Shown: in pieces, positions 36,232-43,797 of the stretch
Position numbering within the stretch: the first letter of the stretch is position 1
Layout of the letters: every line of letters begins with the position of its first letter
NCBI RefSeq assembly: GCF_020622355.1
Contig: NZ_WHVL01000001.1
Location: forward strand, 310,001 to 374,000
Source of the DNA: Vreelandella malpeensis
GTDB lineage: Bacteria > Pseudomonadota > Gammaproteobacteria > Pseudomonadales > Halomonadaceae
Direction of reading: 5' to 3'
DNA: 64,000 nucleotides
Program-made: the position numbers and the translations under genes
The notes under the pieces: model-generated
Told to the model about the DNA's origin: nothing
The model's database searches: none
The model's input: only the letters and a program-made list of their open reading frames with translations

Positions 36232-38920
36232 GGCCCCGCTCCTCTTCCAGTAGTGATTTGAGTTCCGGCAGGCAGCTGCCGCACTGCGTACCGCAGGCAA
36301 GCCGCGCGCCCAGCGCTTCGACGCTCTGGTCGCCTGCGTGGATCGCCTCGATGATCGTTTGCCGCCCCACCTGGTGGCAGCTGCACACCACCGGGCCGGC
36401 ATCCCGGGCGCCGCTGTCGCAGCCGGCCAGCACGCGTCGGCGCTGGTTCGCGCTCAGCGCGTCTTCGTTGAAGCGCGATTGCAGCCAGCCAGTGCCGGGA
36501 AGCTCCTGGGGCGGGCCGACCATCAGCCACCAGCTCAAGCGGCCATTATACACACCCGCCGCGCGAAACCTGCCCGCCGCGGCGTCGCTGAACAGAGTGA
36601 CGCTCGCCCCCAGCCACGCCTCGATTTCGGCGGGCCAGTCGTCGACCGGCCGGGTGCTCGCAAGCTGCCAACGCGTGCAGCCCGCCATGGGAATGCGTGC
36701 CCAGTAGTCGAGCGCCTGCCAGGCGGCGCCTTCCGGCTCGGCGCCATCGCGTATCATCAGCGTCGCCTGCCAGGCAGGCGCCAGTGCGCTGACGCTTACC
36801 GCGCCGTGCTTGGTTTCCGGCTGCCCGGAAACGGGATCGGTGCGCCCGGAAAGCAAAGCTCCGCTGCGCCCGGCGCCGGTGAACTGGTCGCTCCAGTGCA
36901 TGGGTATGAACGCCTCGCCCCGGCGCTGGGCGTTGGAAAGGCGTACCCGCGCCCGATACTCGCCGTCGGGCGCAGTAAGCCGGGCCAGATCCTGATCGAC
37001 AAGGCCCGCCTTGTCTGCATCCGCTGGGTGAAGTTCGACGAACGGCTCGGCGCGGTGATTCATCAGCCGCGGCGCGCGGGCGGTGCGGGTCATGGTGTGC
37101 CACTGGTCGCGAATGCGCCCGGTGTTGAGCCGCAGCGGGTAGCGCGCGGAGAGCGACTGCTCCGGTTCACGGGGAGTGACCGCCACCAGCCGGGCGCGGC
37201 CGCTTGGGGTAGCAAATTCGCCCTCCTCGAACAGCCGGGCGGTGCCGCGCGCAGCAGCACGTGTCACCGGCCACTGAACGGGCGCGAGCGCATCGTAAGC
37301 GGCTCGCCCTCGCCCGGCGAGCGCGGAGATATCGAACAGCCGTTTGCCCACGCCAGCGTTCTCGAACCCCGAAAGCCTGGCGTGCTCGTCGAAGATTTCC
37401 CAGGGATGGTTGTAGCCAAACGCCTCGCCAAAGCCGAGCCGTGTGGCTACCTCACAGATGATTTGCCAATCGTGGCGCGCCTCGCCGGGCGGGGGCAATA
37501 AGCCGCGCTGGCGAGAGATGCGCCGCTCGGAGTTGGTCACGGTGCCGTCCTTTTCCGACCAGCCGCTCGCCGGCAGTACGATGTCGGCATAGGCCAGCAT
37601 ATCGGTGTTCGCCACGCACTCGGAAACGATCACCAGCGGGCACTTTGCAAGCGCCCGGCGTACCCGGGCGGCGTCCGGCAGGCTCACCGCCGGGTTGGTC
37701 GCCATCACCCAGAGCACGGTGATCTCGCCGCGCTCGATCGCCTCGAACAGCTCGATCGCCTTATGACCGGGAGCCTCGGGAAGGCAGGGCGCGAGCGACC
37801 CGGTCGCCCAGAAGCGGGTCACGCGATCGATCGCCCCCGGGGTGTGGTAGTCCATGTGGGCGGCGAGTTGGTTGGCGAGCCCGCCGACCTCGCGCCCGCC
37901 CATGGCGTTGGGCTGGCCAGTGATCGAGAACGGCCCGGCACCGGGCAGGCCGAGCTTGCCGCCGACCAAGTGGCAGTTGATGATGGCATTGCATTTGTCG
38001 GTGCCGCTGGTGGACTGATTCACCCCTTGGGAGTAGAGCGTGACCACGTGCAGGTGGCGGGCGAACCAGTAGTAGAAGGTTTCCAGCCGCTCGGCGTCGA
38101 TATCGCAGGCCGCGGCCACCGCCGCCACGCTCGGCGCGCTCTTTCTGGCCGCCTCGAGCGCGTCAAGAAAGCCCTCGGTATGGCGCTTGAGATAGCGCGT
38201 ATCCACGTGGCCGCGCTCGGCCATGAAAGCGAGCAGCCCGTTGAACAGCGTCGCGTCGCTTCCCGGCTGGATCCCCAGGTAGAGATCGGCGATCTCGCAG
38301 GTGTCGGTAACGCGCGGGTCGATCACCACCACTCGCATCAAGGGGTTGCGCTCCTTGGCGAGCTTCAGGCGCTGATAGAGCACCGGATGGTTCCAGGCCA
38401 GGTTCGAGCCCGCCAGCACGACCAGCTCCGCCTCTTCAAGATCCTCGTAGTTTCCAGGCACCGCGTCGGCGCCGAAGGCGCGCTTGTAGCCCGCGACCGC
38501 CGAGGCCATACAGAGCCGCGAGTTGGTATCCAGATGCGGCGTGCCGAGAAAGCCCTTGAACAGCTTGTTGGCCACATAGTAATCCTCGGTCAAAAGCTGC
38601 CCTGACAGATACGCCGCCACCGTTTCCCGCCCGTGAGTGGCTTGAAGCGCGGTCAGCCGCTCGGTGAGTGCTGCCAGCGCCGCTTCCCAGCTGGCGAGCT
38701 TTCCATCCAGGCGCGGCGTCAACAGTCGTCCCTGCTCGCCCAGGGTCTCGTGCAGCGCGCTGCCCTTGACGCACAGCCGCCCGAAGTTGGCCGGGTGCGT
38801 GGGATCGCCTTCGACCGCCTCCACCCGCCCATCGCGCACGGTGGCGGTAACGCCGCAGCCGACACCGCAGTAGGGGCAGGTGGTGTTGGTCGAAGGAGCG
38901 GGGCATGACGCTTCGTGCAT
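36191..38920 (-). CDS. nasA: Assimilatory nitrate reductase catalytic subunit with C-terminal BFD-like [2Fe-2S] domain
   Basis: 909 residues. It reduces nitrate to nitrite in the cytoplasm. N-terminal [4Fe-4S] ligands are Cys15, Cys18, Cys22 and Cys50. The molybdenum ligand is Cys137 in NSRLCMASAV, as in Nap/Nas enzymes. The molybdopterin domains continue to about residue 720. A BFD-like [2Fe-2S] domain closes the protein (VVCSCHQVG ... CGTQCGSCLPEL, about 850-890), replacing the one found in the reductase subunit of some species. GGAGA lies seven bases before the ATG. Upstream are a terminator-type leader and a sigma54-like promoter. No Tat signal. Confidence 0.95.
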   Translation of the reverse strand: MHEASCPAPSTNTTCPYCGVGCGVTATVRDGRVEAVEGDPTHPANFGRLCVKGSALHETLGEQGRLLTPRLDGKLASWEAALAALTERLTALQATHGRETVAAYLSGQLLTEDYYVANKLFKGFLGTPHLDTNSRLCMASAVAGYKRAFGADAVPGNYEDLEEAELVVLAGSNLAWNHPVLYQRLKLAKERNPLMRVVVIDPRVTDTCEIADLYLGIQPGSDATLFNGLLAFMAERGHVDTRYLKRHTEGFLDALEAARKSAPSVAAVAAACDIDAERLETFYYWFARHLHVVTLYSQGVNQSTSGTDKCNAIINCHLVGGKLGLPGAGPFSITGQPNAMGGREVGGLANQLAAHMDYHTPGAIDRVTRFWATGSLAPCLPEAPGHKAIELFEAIERGEITVLWVMATNPAVSLPDAARVRRALAKCPLVIVSECVANTDMLAYADIVLPASGWSEKDGTVTNSERRISRQRGLLPPPGEARHDWQIICEVATRLGFGEAFGYNHPWEIFDEHARLSGFENAGVGKRLFDISALAGRGRAAYDALAPVQWPVTRAAARGTARLFEEGEFATPSGRARLVAVTPREPEQSLSARYPLRLNTGRIRDQWHTMTRTARAPRLMNHRAEPFVELHPADADKAGLVDQDLARLTAPDGEYRARVRLSNAQRRGEAFIPMHWSDQFTGAGRSGALLSGRTDPVSGQPETKHGAVSVSALAPAWQATLMIRDGAEPEGAAWQALDYWARIPMAGCTRWQLASTRPVDDWPAEIEAWLGASVTLFSDAAAGRFRAAGVYNGRLSWWLMVGPPQELPGTGWLQSRFNEDALSANQRRRVLAGCDSGARDAGPVVCSCHQVGRQTIIEAIHAGDQSVEALGARLACGTQCGSCLPELKSLLEEERGRARSEQAPATQLA

Positions 38921-38954
38921 GAGTAGTCTCCAGAGCGTGTGTCGGCCAGAACGC

Positions 38955-38996
38955 AAAAAGCGTCCAGGAAGCCTCGTGAAAGGCCTGCCTGGACGC
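38955..38996 (-). terminator. Intrinsic leader terminator upstream of nasA
   Basis: On the minus strand GCGTCCAGG pairs with CCTGGACGC over 9 bp; an inner 4-bp stem closes a hexaloop TTCACG, and TTTTT follows. It lies 35 bases before the nasA start, so it would prevent expression unless disrupted. The 5' arm overlaps the candidate NasR hairpin P2. Confidence 0.8.
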
Positions 38997-39028
38997 CGTT
39001 GTCTCAGGGACACCGAGCCGGTGTCGGT
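38988..39028 (-). promoter_or_regulatory. Candidate NasR (ANTAR) RNA target in the nasA leader: hairpins P1 and P2
   Basis: P2 (39008-38988) is CCTG-A-GAC, hexaloop AACGGC, GTC-CAGG. P1 (39028-39012) is ACCGA/TCGGT enclosing C plus ACCGGC. Both hexaloops have A at position 1 and G at position 4, the ANTAR target rule. P2 shares its 3' arm with the terminator, so the two exclude each other. P1 competes with a stronger 7-bp triloop hairpin at 39009-39025, which lowers certainty. Confidence 0.6.
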
Positions 39029-39136
39029 CTCATCGGTTTTTTGTGGCGCTTGGGATTATTGGTCGCCGAAGTCTCTTGTCATTGTCGTCAGCAAAAAACG
39101 CTCATGAGTGGTTATAGGTTTGTTACCTGTGGTCAC

Positions 39137-39152
39137 TGCAACACCCAGGCCA
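39137..39152 (-). promoter_or_regulatory. Candidate sigma54 promoter of nasA
   Basis: On the minus strand TGGCCTGGGTGTTGCA has the GG/GC core at the exact -24/-12 spacing and TTGCA at -12. Only two positions of TGGCAC-G-N4-TTGCW deviate. Start expected near 39126, giving a leader of about 205 bases. Confidence 0.65.
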
Positions 39153-39263
39153 GAATGGTCGATCGAGTTTATTTACCTCTTCTATAACAATGACTTTTTC
39201 AAACAGGGCTTTAATATCCAGCGGCCTTTACGCGACCCGTACCCCGGACTGCGGCTTGATGAA

Positions 39264-39288
39264 GGTGCACGCTGAGCGAAGCTGCACC
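39264..39288. promoter_or_regulatory. Palindromic GGTGCA/TGCACC element, candidate NtrC-type enhancer
   Basis: GGTGCA (39264-39269) and TGCACC (39283-39288) with further inner pairing GCT/AGC. TGCACC and GGTGCA are the half-sites bound by NtrC, though here in the opposite order from the classical operator. The centre is about 125 bases from the leftward -24 element and 113 from the rightward one, the usual distance for a sigma54 enhancer. Confidence 0.45.
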
Positions 39289-39387
39289 AGAATCGCCCGA
39301 AAGCGGATCGCAAGCGCGAACTCGGGCCTTTTCATTTCGTGCACAAGCCTCTGAAAAGAAATGAGTAATAATGCCTTACGGTAGCCG

Positions 39388-39403
39388 TGGCGAGCTTCTT
39401 GCG
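39388..39403 (+). promoter_or_regulatory. Candidate sigma54 promoter of the nirB operon
   Basis: TGGCGAGCTTCTTGCG has TGGC, G and TTGC at the positions of TGGCAC-G-N4-TTGCW, with correct GG/GC spacing. Start expected near 39414, about 20 bases before hairpin P1. Confidence 0.65.
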
Positions 39404-39433
39404 TAATGGGTAGCAAAGGGCCCGCCGCCAACG

Positions 39434-39475
39434 AGGGCAGCGCGCGCCCTACCATTTGGGCAACGACGCCTCCAA
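39434..39475 (+). promoter_or_regulatory. Candidate NasR (ANTAR) RNA target in the nirB leader: hairpins P1 and P2
   Basis: P1 (39434-39450) is AGGGC/GCCCT with loop AGCGCGC. P2 (39456-39475) is TTGGGC, hexaloop AACGAC, GCC-TC-CAA with a two-base bulge. Both loops have A at position 1 and G at position 4. Only five bases separate them. P2 uses bases 39466-39475, which are also the 5' arm of the terminator, so binding of NasR would favour readthrough. Confidence 0.68.
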
Positions 39476-39516
39476 TACCGCGTTCTTACGCGGCGTTGGG
39501 GGCGTTTTTCGTTTTT
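39466..39516 (+). terminator. Intrinsic leader terminator upstream of the nirB operon
   Basis: A 17-position stem (39466-39482 with 39489-39505) with a single mismatch and hexaloop TTCTTA, followed by TTTTTCGTTTTT. It ends about 40 bases before the first gene of the operon. Confidence 0.88.
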
Positions 39517-39553
39517 GGCATCCAACAGGTGCCGCGTCGAACAGGGAGGCCCC

Positions 39554-40858
39554 ATGCGCCCTTCTTCTCAACAGAGCACGCAGAGTACTCGAGAAAGCAC
39601 GCGAGAACGTACGCGCCACCTGGTCATCGTGGGTAACGGGATGGCCTGCCACCGCCTGATCGAAGCGCTGGTCACATCCCCCGCGCGGCCTGCGCACATC
39701 ACCGTGATCGGCGAGGAGCCGGTGCCGGCCTATAACCGCATTCTGCTTTCGCCGCTGCTGGCCGGTGACACCGACTGTGCGGCGCTGACGCTGCGCGAAG
39801 CGCACTGGTACGCCGAACACGGCATCACCCTGCGCCTCGGCGAACGGGTGCTGGCGATCGACCCCGGCAAAAAGCACGTGGTCACCGAGCGCGCCCGGCT
39901 GGACTTTGATGCGCTGGTGCTGGCGACCGGCTCGACGCCCGCCTGGCCGACGGTGCCGGGCATCGAGCTTCAAGGCGTGCACGGATTTCGCGACCTGGAG
40001 GATGCCAAAACGCTGACCGAGATCGCCCGGCGCGGCGGTCAGGCCGTGGTAATCGGCGGCGGCCTTTTAGGGCTCGAGGCAGCCCAGGGGCTTTATCAGC
40101 GCGGCCGTGGCGCGCTTTCAGTCAGCGTGCTTCAGCGCGGCGAGCACCTGATGAACCGTCAGCTCGATGCCCACGCCGGCGCACTGCTGAAGAAGACACT
40201 TGAAGCGCGCGGGCTCAATGTTCACACCGGCGCCAGGCTTGCCGGCCTGATCGATGACGGCCAGGGCGCGGTGGCCGGCGTGGCCCTCGAGGACGGTCGC
40301 GTGCTCGAGGCGAGCCATGTGGTCGTCGCGGCGGGCATCACGCCCAACGACTTGCTGGCCCGCCGCGCCGGGCTCGCGTGCGATCGCGCCGTCCGGGTGG
40401 ATCATCACCTTCGCACCTCGCACCCGGCCATTTACGCCCTCGGCGAGTGCTGCCAGTTCGAGGAGCACACCTTTGGGCTGGTCGAGCCGATCTGGCGTCA
40501 GGTCGAAGTGCTCGCCCGGGTGCTCTGTGGCGAGCCAGGCGCGGGCTACGTCGAGGCCCCGAGTGCCACCCGACTCAAGGTCAGCGGCATCGAGCTTTAC
40601 GCCTTCGGCCCCGTCGAGGCCGCTATTGATCACGAGGTGCTCCGCTACAGCGACCCGGAAAGCGGCGAGTACCGAAGGCTTCTTTTAAAGGACGGGCGCA
40701 TCGAAGGCGCGGTGCTCTACGGCGACACCGCCCAGGGCCCCTGGTATTTCCACCAGGCGCAGCAAGGCGCGGACCTGAGCGCGGCTCGCTCGGCGCTGCT
40801 GTTCGGCCAGGCGGACGTCGAAGCGTTTTTAAACTCCCCCACCCAAGAGGCGGCTTAA
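39554..40858 (+). CDS. FAD-dependent NAD(P)H oxidoreductase, nitrate reductase electron-transfer subunit (NasB-like)
   Basis: 434 residues. Two dinucleotide-binding folds: FAD site HLVIVGNGMACHRL at about 23-36 and NAD(P) site VVIGGGLLGLEAAQG near 165. The ATGDxxP-like GECCQFEEHTF segment is near 297. This is the reductase type that passes electrons from NADH to NasA. Unlike Klebsiella NasB it has no C-terminal cysteine-rich [2Fe-2S] domain; here NasA carries it. GGGAGG lies just before the ATG at 39554. nirB starts two bases after the stop. A nitrite reductase accessory role cannot be ruled out. Confidence 0.85.
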   Translation: MRPSSQQSTQSTRESTRERTRHLVIVGNGMACHRLIEALVTSPARPAHITVIGEEPVPAYNRILLSPLLAGDTDCAALTLREAHWYAEHGITLRLGERVLAIDPGKKHVVTERARLDFDALVLATGSTPAWPTVPGIELQGVHGFRDLEDAKTLTEIARRGGQAVVIGGGLLGLEAAQGLYQRGRGALSVSVLQRGEHLMNRQLDAHAGALLKKTLEARGLNVHTGARLAGLIDDGQGAVAGVALEDGRVLEASHVVVAAGITPNDLLARRAGLACDRAVRVDHHLRTSHPAIYALGECCQFEEHTFGLVEPIWRQVEVLARVLCGEPGAGYVEAPSATRLKVSGIELYAFGPVEAAIDHEVLRYSDPESGEYRRLLLKDGRIEGAVLYGDTAQGPWYFHQAQQGADLSAARSALLFGQADVEAFLNSPTQEAA

Positions 40859-40860
40859 CC

Positions 40861-43365
40861 ATGGCGACTAAAGAGACTCTGATCATCATCGGCAACGGCA
40901 TGGTCGGCCACCACCTGGTCGAGCAGGTCATCGAGGCCGGCGCGCTTGCACGCTTTGATGTGACCGTGTTCGGCGAGGAGCGCCACCGCGCCTACGACCG
41001 CGTGCACCTTTCCGAGTACTTTACCGGGCGCGATGCGGAGTCGCTGGCACTGTGCGACGCCGACTACTACGCCCAGCACGGTGTCACGCTTTACTCCAAT
41101 GTGAAAGTGACCGAAATCGATCGCGCGGCGAAAACCGTGGTGACCGCAAGCGGCCGCTACGCCTTCGATCACCTGGTGCTCGCCACCGGCTCCTTTCCCT
41201 TCGTGCCGCCGATCGAAGGGCGCGAGCGCCCGGGATGTCTGGTCTACCGCACGCTGAGTGATCTGGATGCGATTCGCGATGCCGCCCGAAACGCCACCAA
41301 CGGCGTGGTGGTCGGCGGCGGGCTTCTGGGGCTCGAGGCCGCCAACGCCCTGCGCGGCCTGAATCTCGATACCGCCGTGGTGGAGTTCGCGCCGCGCCTG
41401 ATGCCGATGCAGGTCGACCGGGAAGGCGGCGAGCTCTTGAAAGAGAAGATCGAGGCGCTGGGCGTACAGGTGCTGACCGAGCGCGCCACCCAGCGCATCG
41501 AACAAGGCGAACAGAGCCGGCTGCGCATAGTGTTTCAGGACGACAAGGTGCTTGAAACCGACCTGATCGTCTTCTCCGCCGGCATTCGCCCCCAGGACGA
41601 ACTGGCTCGCGACTGCGGGCTCGAGATCGGCGAGCGCGGCGGCGTGGTGATCGATGATCATTGCCGCACCAGCGACCCGGCGATTCTCGCCGTGGGCGAG
41701 GTGGCGCTGTGGAACCAGAGCATCTTCGGCCTGGTGGCGCCGGGGTACCAGATGGCCAAGGTGGCGGTCTCGACGCTCACCGGCGGCGACGCGCGCTTTG
41801 GCGGCGCCGATATGAGCACCAAGCTGAAGCTTCTCGGTGTTGACGTCGGCGCCATCGGCGACGCCCACGGCGAGCGCACCCCCGGGGCGCGCATGTTCCG
41901 CTATCTCGACCCGCTCACCCAGCTCTACCGCAAGCTGGTGGTGTCGAGCGATGGCAAGAAGCTCCTGGGCGCCATGCTGGTCGGCGACAACGGCGTCTAC
42001 GACACGCTCTTGCAGTACTACGCCAACAGCCTCGAGCTTCCCAAGGAGCCCGCCTCTCTCATACTGCCCCAGCAAAGCGGCGCCGCACCGGCGCTTGGCC
42101 CCGGCGCGCTGCCGGACACGGCCATGATCTGCTCCTGCCACAACGTGACCAAGGCCGACATCTGTCGCGCCCTCGACGCCGGCGCGCAGGATCTGGCCGG
42201 GGTCAAGGGCGCGACCAAAGCCAGCACCGGCTGCGGTGGCTGCGCGACGCTTTTGAAGAGCGTGGTCGATTTCGAACTGGAAGCCCGTGGCGTGGAGGTC
42301 GACACGTCGCTTTGCGAGCACTTCGCCTATACCCGCCAGGCGCTTTACGACATCGTGCGCGTCGAAGGCATCAAGACCTTCGGCGAGTTGATGGAGAAAC
42401 ACGGAAGCCCGGGACATGGTCTGGGCTGCGACATCTGCAAACCCACCGTGTCGTCGATTCTCGCCTCCTGCTTCAACGAACCGATCATGGACGCCGCCCA
42501 CGTGCCGCTGCAGGACACCAACGACACATTCATGGCCAACATGCAGAAAAACGGCACCTACTCGGTGGTGCCGCGTATCGCCGGCGGCGAGATCACCCCG
42601 GAAAAGCTCATGGTACTCGGCCAGGTGGCGCAGAAGTTCGAGCTGTACACCAAGGTCACCGGCGGCCAGCGCATCGACCTGTTCGGTGCGCGCCTCGAGG
42701 ATCTGCCCGCGATCTGGGGCGAGCTGATCGCGGCGGGCTTCGAGACCGGCCATGCCTACGGCAAGTCGCTGCGCACGGTGAAGTCCTGCGTCGGCAGCAC
42801 CTGGTGTCGCTATGGCGTGCAGGACAGCGTGGGCATGGCGATTGCGCTGGAGCACCGCTACAAGGGGCTGCGCGCGCCGCACAAGATCAAGTTCGGTGTC
42901 TCCGGCTGTACTCGCGAGTGTGCCGAGGCGCAGAGCAAGGATATCGGCATCATCGCCACCGAGAACGGCTGGAACCTTTATGTATGCGGCAACGGCGGCA
43001 TGCGCCCGCGCCACGCCGAGCTCTTCGCCACCGACCTCGACGACGAGGCGCTCTACCGCACCATTGACCGCTTTTTGATGTTCTACGTGCGCACCGCCGA
43101 CCGGCTGCAGCGTACGGCCACCTGGCGCGAAAACCTCGAAGGCGGCCTCGACTACCTCAAGGAAGTGATCCTCGAGGATAGCCTGAGCCTCGGCGACGAG
43201 CTGGAGCGCCAGATGCAGACGCTGATCGAGCGCTACGAGTGCGAGTGGGCCAACGCCCTGAGCGACCCGGAGAAGCTCAAGCGCTTTAGAAGCTTCGTCA
43301 ACGACGAGCGCCCGGACCCGTCGATCATCATGACCTCCGAGCGCGGCCAGCTGCGCCCGGCCTGA
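40861..43365 (+). CDS. nirB: NADH-dependent assimilatory nitrite reductase, large subunit
   Basis: 834 residues. It reduces nitrite to ammonium with six electrons from NADH. N-terminal FAD/NAD domains (GNGMVGHHLVEQ near 11, VVGGGLLGLEAAN near 150). BFD-like [2Fe-2S] domain from about 423 (CSCHNV ... GCGGCATLL). C-terminal siroheme/[4Fe-4S] domains with ligands Cys643, Cys649, Cys683 and Cys687. All expected ligands are present. Gaps of 2 bases upstream and 23 bases to nirD place it in one operon with the FAD reductase and nirD, controlled by the attenuator-type leader at 39.4-39.5 kb. Confidence 0.97.
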   Translation: MATKETLIIIGNGMVGHHLVEQVIEAGALARFDVTVFGEERHRAYDRVHLSEYFTGRDAESLALCDADYYAQHGVTLYSNVKVTEIDRAAKTVVTASGRYAFDHLVLATGSFPFVPPIEGRERPGCLVYRTLSDLDAIRDAARNATNGVVVGGGLLGLEAANALRGLNLDTAVVEFAPRLMPMQVDREGGELLKEKIEALGVQVLTERATQRIEQGEQSRLRIVFQDDKVLETDLIVFSAGIRPQDELARDCGLEIGERGGVVIDDHCRTSDPAILAVGEVALWNQSIFGLVAPGYQMAKVAVSTLTGGDARFGGADMSTKLKLLGVDVGAIGDAHGERTPGARMFRYLDPLTQLYRKLVVSSDGKKLLGAMLVGDNGVYDTLLQYYANSLELPKEPASLILPQQSGAAPALGPGALPDTAMICSCHNVTKADICRALDAGAQDLAGVKGATKASTGCGGCATLLKSVVDFELEARGVEVDTSLCEHFAYTRQALYDIVRVEGIKTFGELMEKHGSPGHGLGCDICKPTVSSILASCFNEPIMDAAHVPLQDTNDTFMANMQKNGTYSVVPRIAGGEITPEKLMVLGQVAQKFELYTKVTGGQRIDLFGARLEDLPAIWGELIAAGFETGHAYGKSLRTVKSCVGSTWCRYGVQDSVGMAIALEHRYKGLRAPHKIKFGVSGCTRECAEAQSKDIGIIATENGWNLYVCGNGGMRPRHAELFATDLDDEALYRTIDRFLMFYVRTADRLQRTATWRENLEGGLDYLKEVILEDSLSLGDELERQMQTLIERYECEWANALSDPEKLKRFRSFVNDERPDPSIIMTSERGQLRPA

Positions 43366-43388
43366 CTCGCCACTCAAGGACCCTTTTA

Positions 43389-43760
43389 ATGAACGTATTC
43401 GCTGTCGCCTCGAACACTTTGCCAGCCATGCGCTGGCAGCCGCTTTGCCGCCGCGCCGATCTGGTGGCGTTTTCCGGCGTGGTGGCCTGGCTCGAAACCT
43501 CGGCCGCCCAGGTCGCGCTGTTCTACCTGCCCGGGCACACCCCGGAGCTCTACGCGCTGGATCACTTCGACCCCTTCTCGAACGCCTGTGTGATCGGCCG
43601 CGGCATCGTCGGCGACCTGAACGGCGCCCCGGTCATCGCCTCGCCGCTCTACAAGCAGCACTTTCGCCTGAGCGACGGCCAGTGTCTGGAGGACGAACGC
43701 GTGCAGCTTCGCACCTGGCCGGTGCGGTTTGAGAACGATCACGTATTGATCGAAGCCTGA
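43389..43760 (+). CDS. nirD: Nitrite reductase small subunit, Rieske-like
   Basis: 123 residues, the normal length. It has the Rieske-type beta fold but lacks the Cys-His cluster ligands, as usual for NirD (DHFDPFSNACVIGRGIVGD, then SPLYKQHFRLSDG). It is required for full NirB activity. AAGGA lies upstream of the ATG, and it is the last gene of the nirB operon. The stop is 37 bases from the end of the convergent gamma-glutamyltransferase-like gene. Confidence 0.95.
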   Translation: MNVFAVASNTLPAMRWQPLCRRADLVAFSGVVAWLETSAAQVALFYLPGHTPELYALDHFDPFSNACVIGRGIVGDLNGAPVIASPLYKQHFRLSDGQCLEDERVQLRTWPVRFENDHVLIEA

Positions 43761-43797
43761 GAACGAGGCGGGTCGGCTCGTCGTTCTGCTGCCCGCC

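Larger units (their letters stand above)
38921..39553. other. Divergent control region of the nitrate assimilation genes
   Basis: 633 gene-free bases between nasA (leftward) and the FAD reductase-nirBD genes (rightward). From left to right: nasA leader terminator and two hairpins (38955-39028), leftward sigma54-like promoter (39137-39152), central palindrome (39264-39288), rightward sigma54-like promoter (39388-39403), and two hairpins plus terminator of the nirB leader (39434-39516). Each is listed separately. A third GTGCAC element lies at 39339-39344. Confidence 0.75.

Noticed and set aside
40855..43377. Open frame of 840 codons antisense to the whole of nirB
   Set aside because: The translation is His/Gln/Arg-rich with no domain; nirB on the plus strand is unambiguous.
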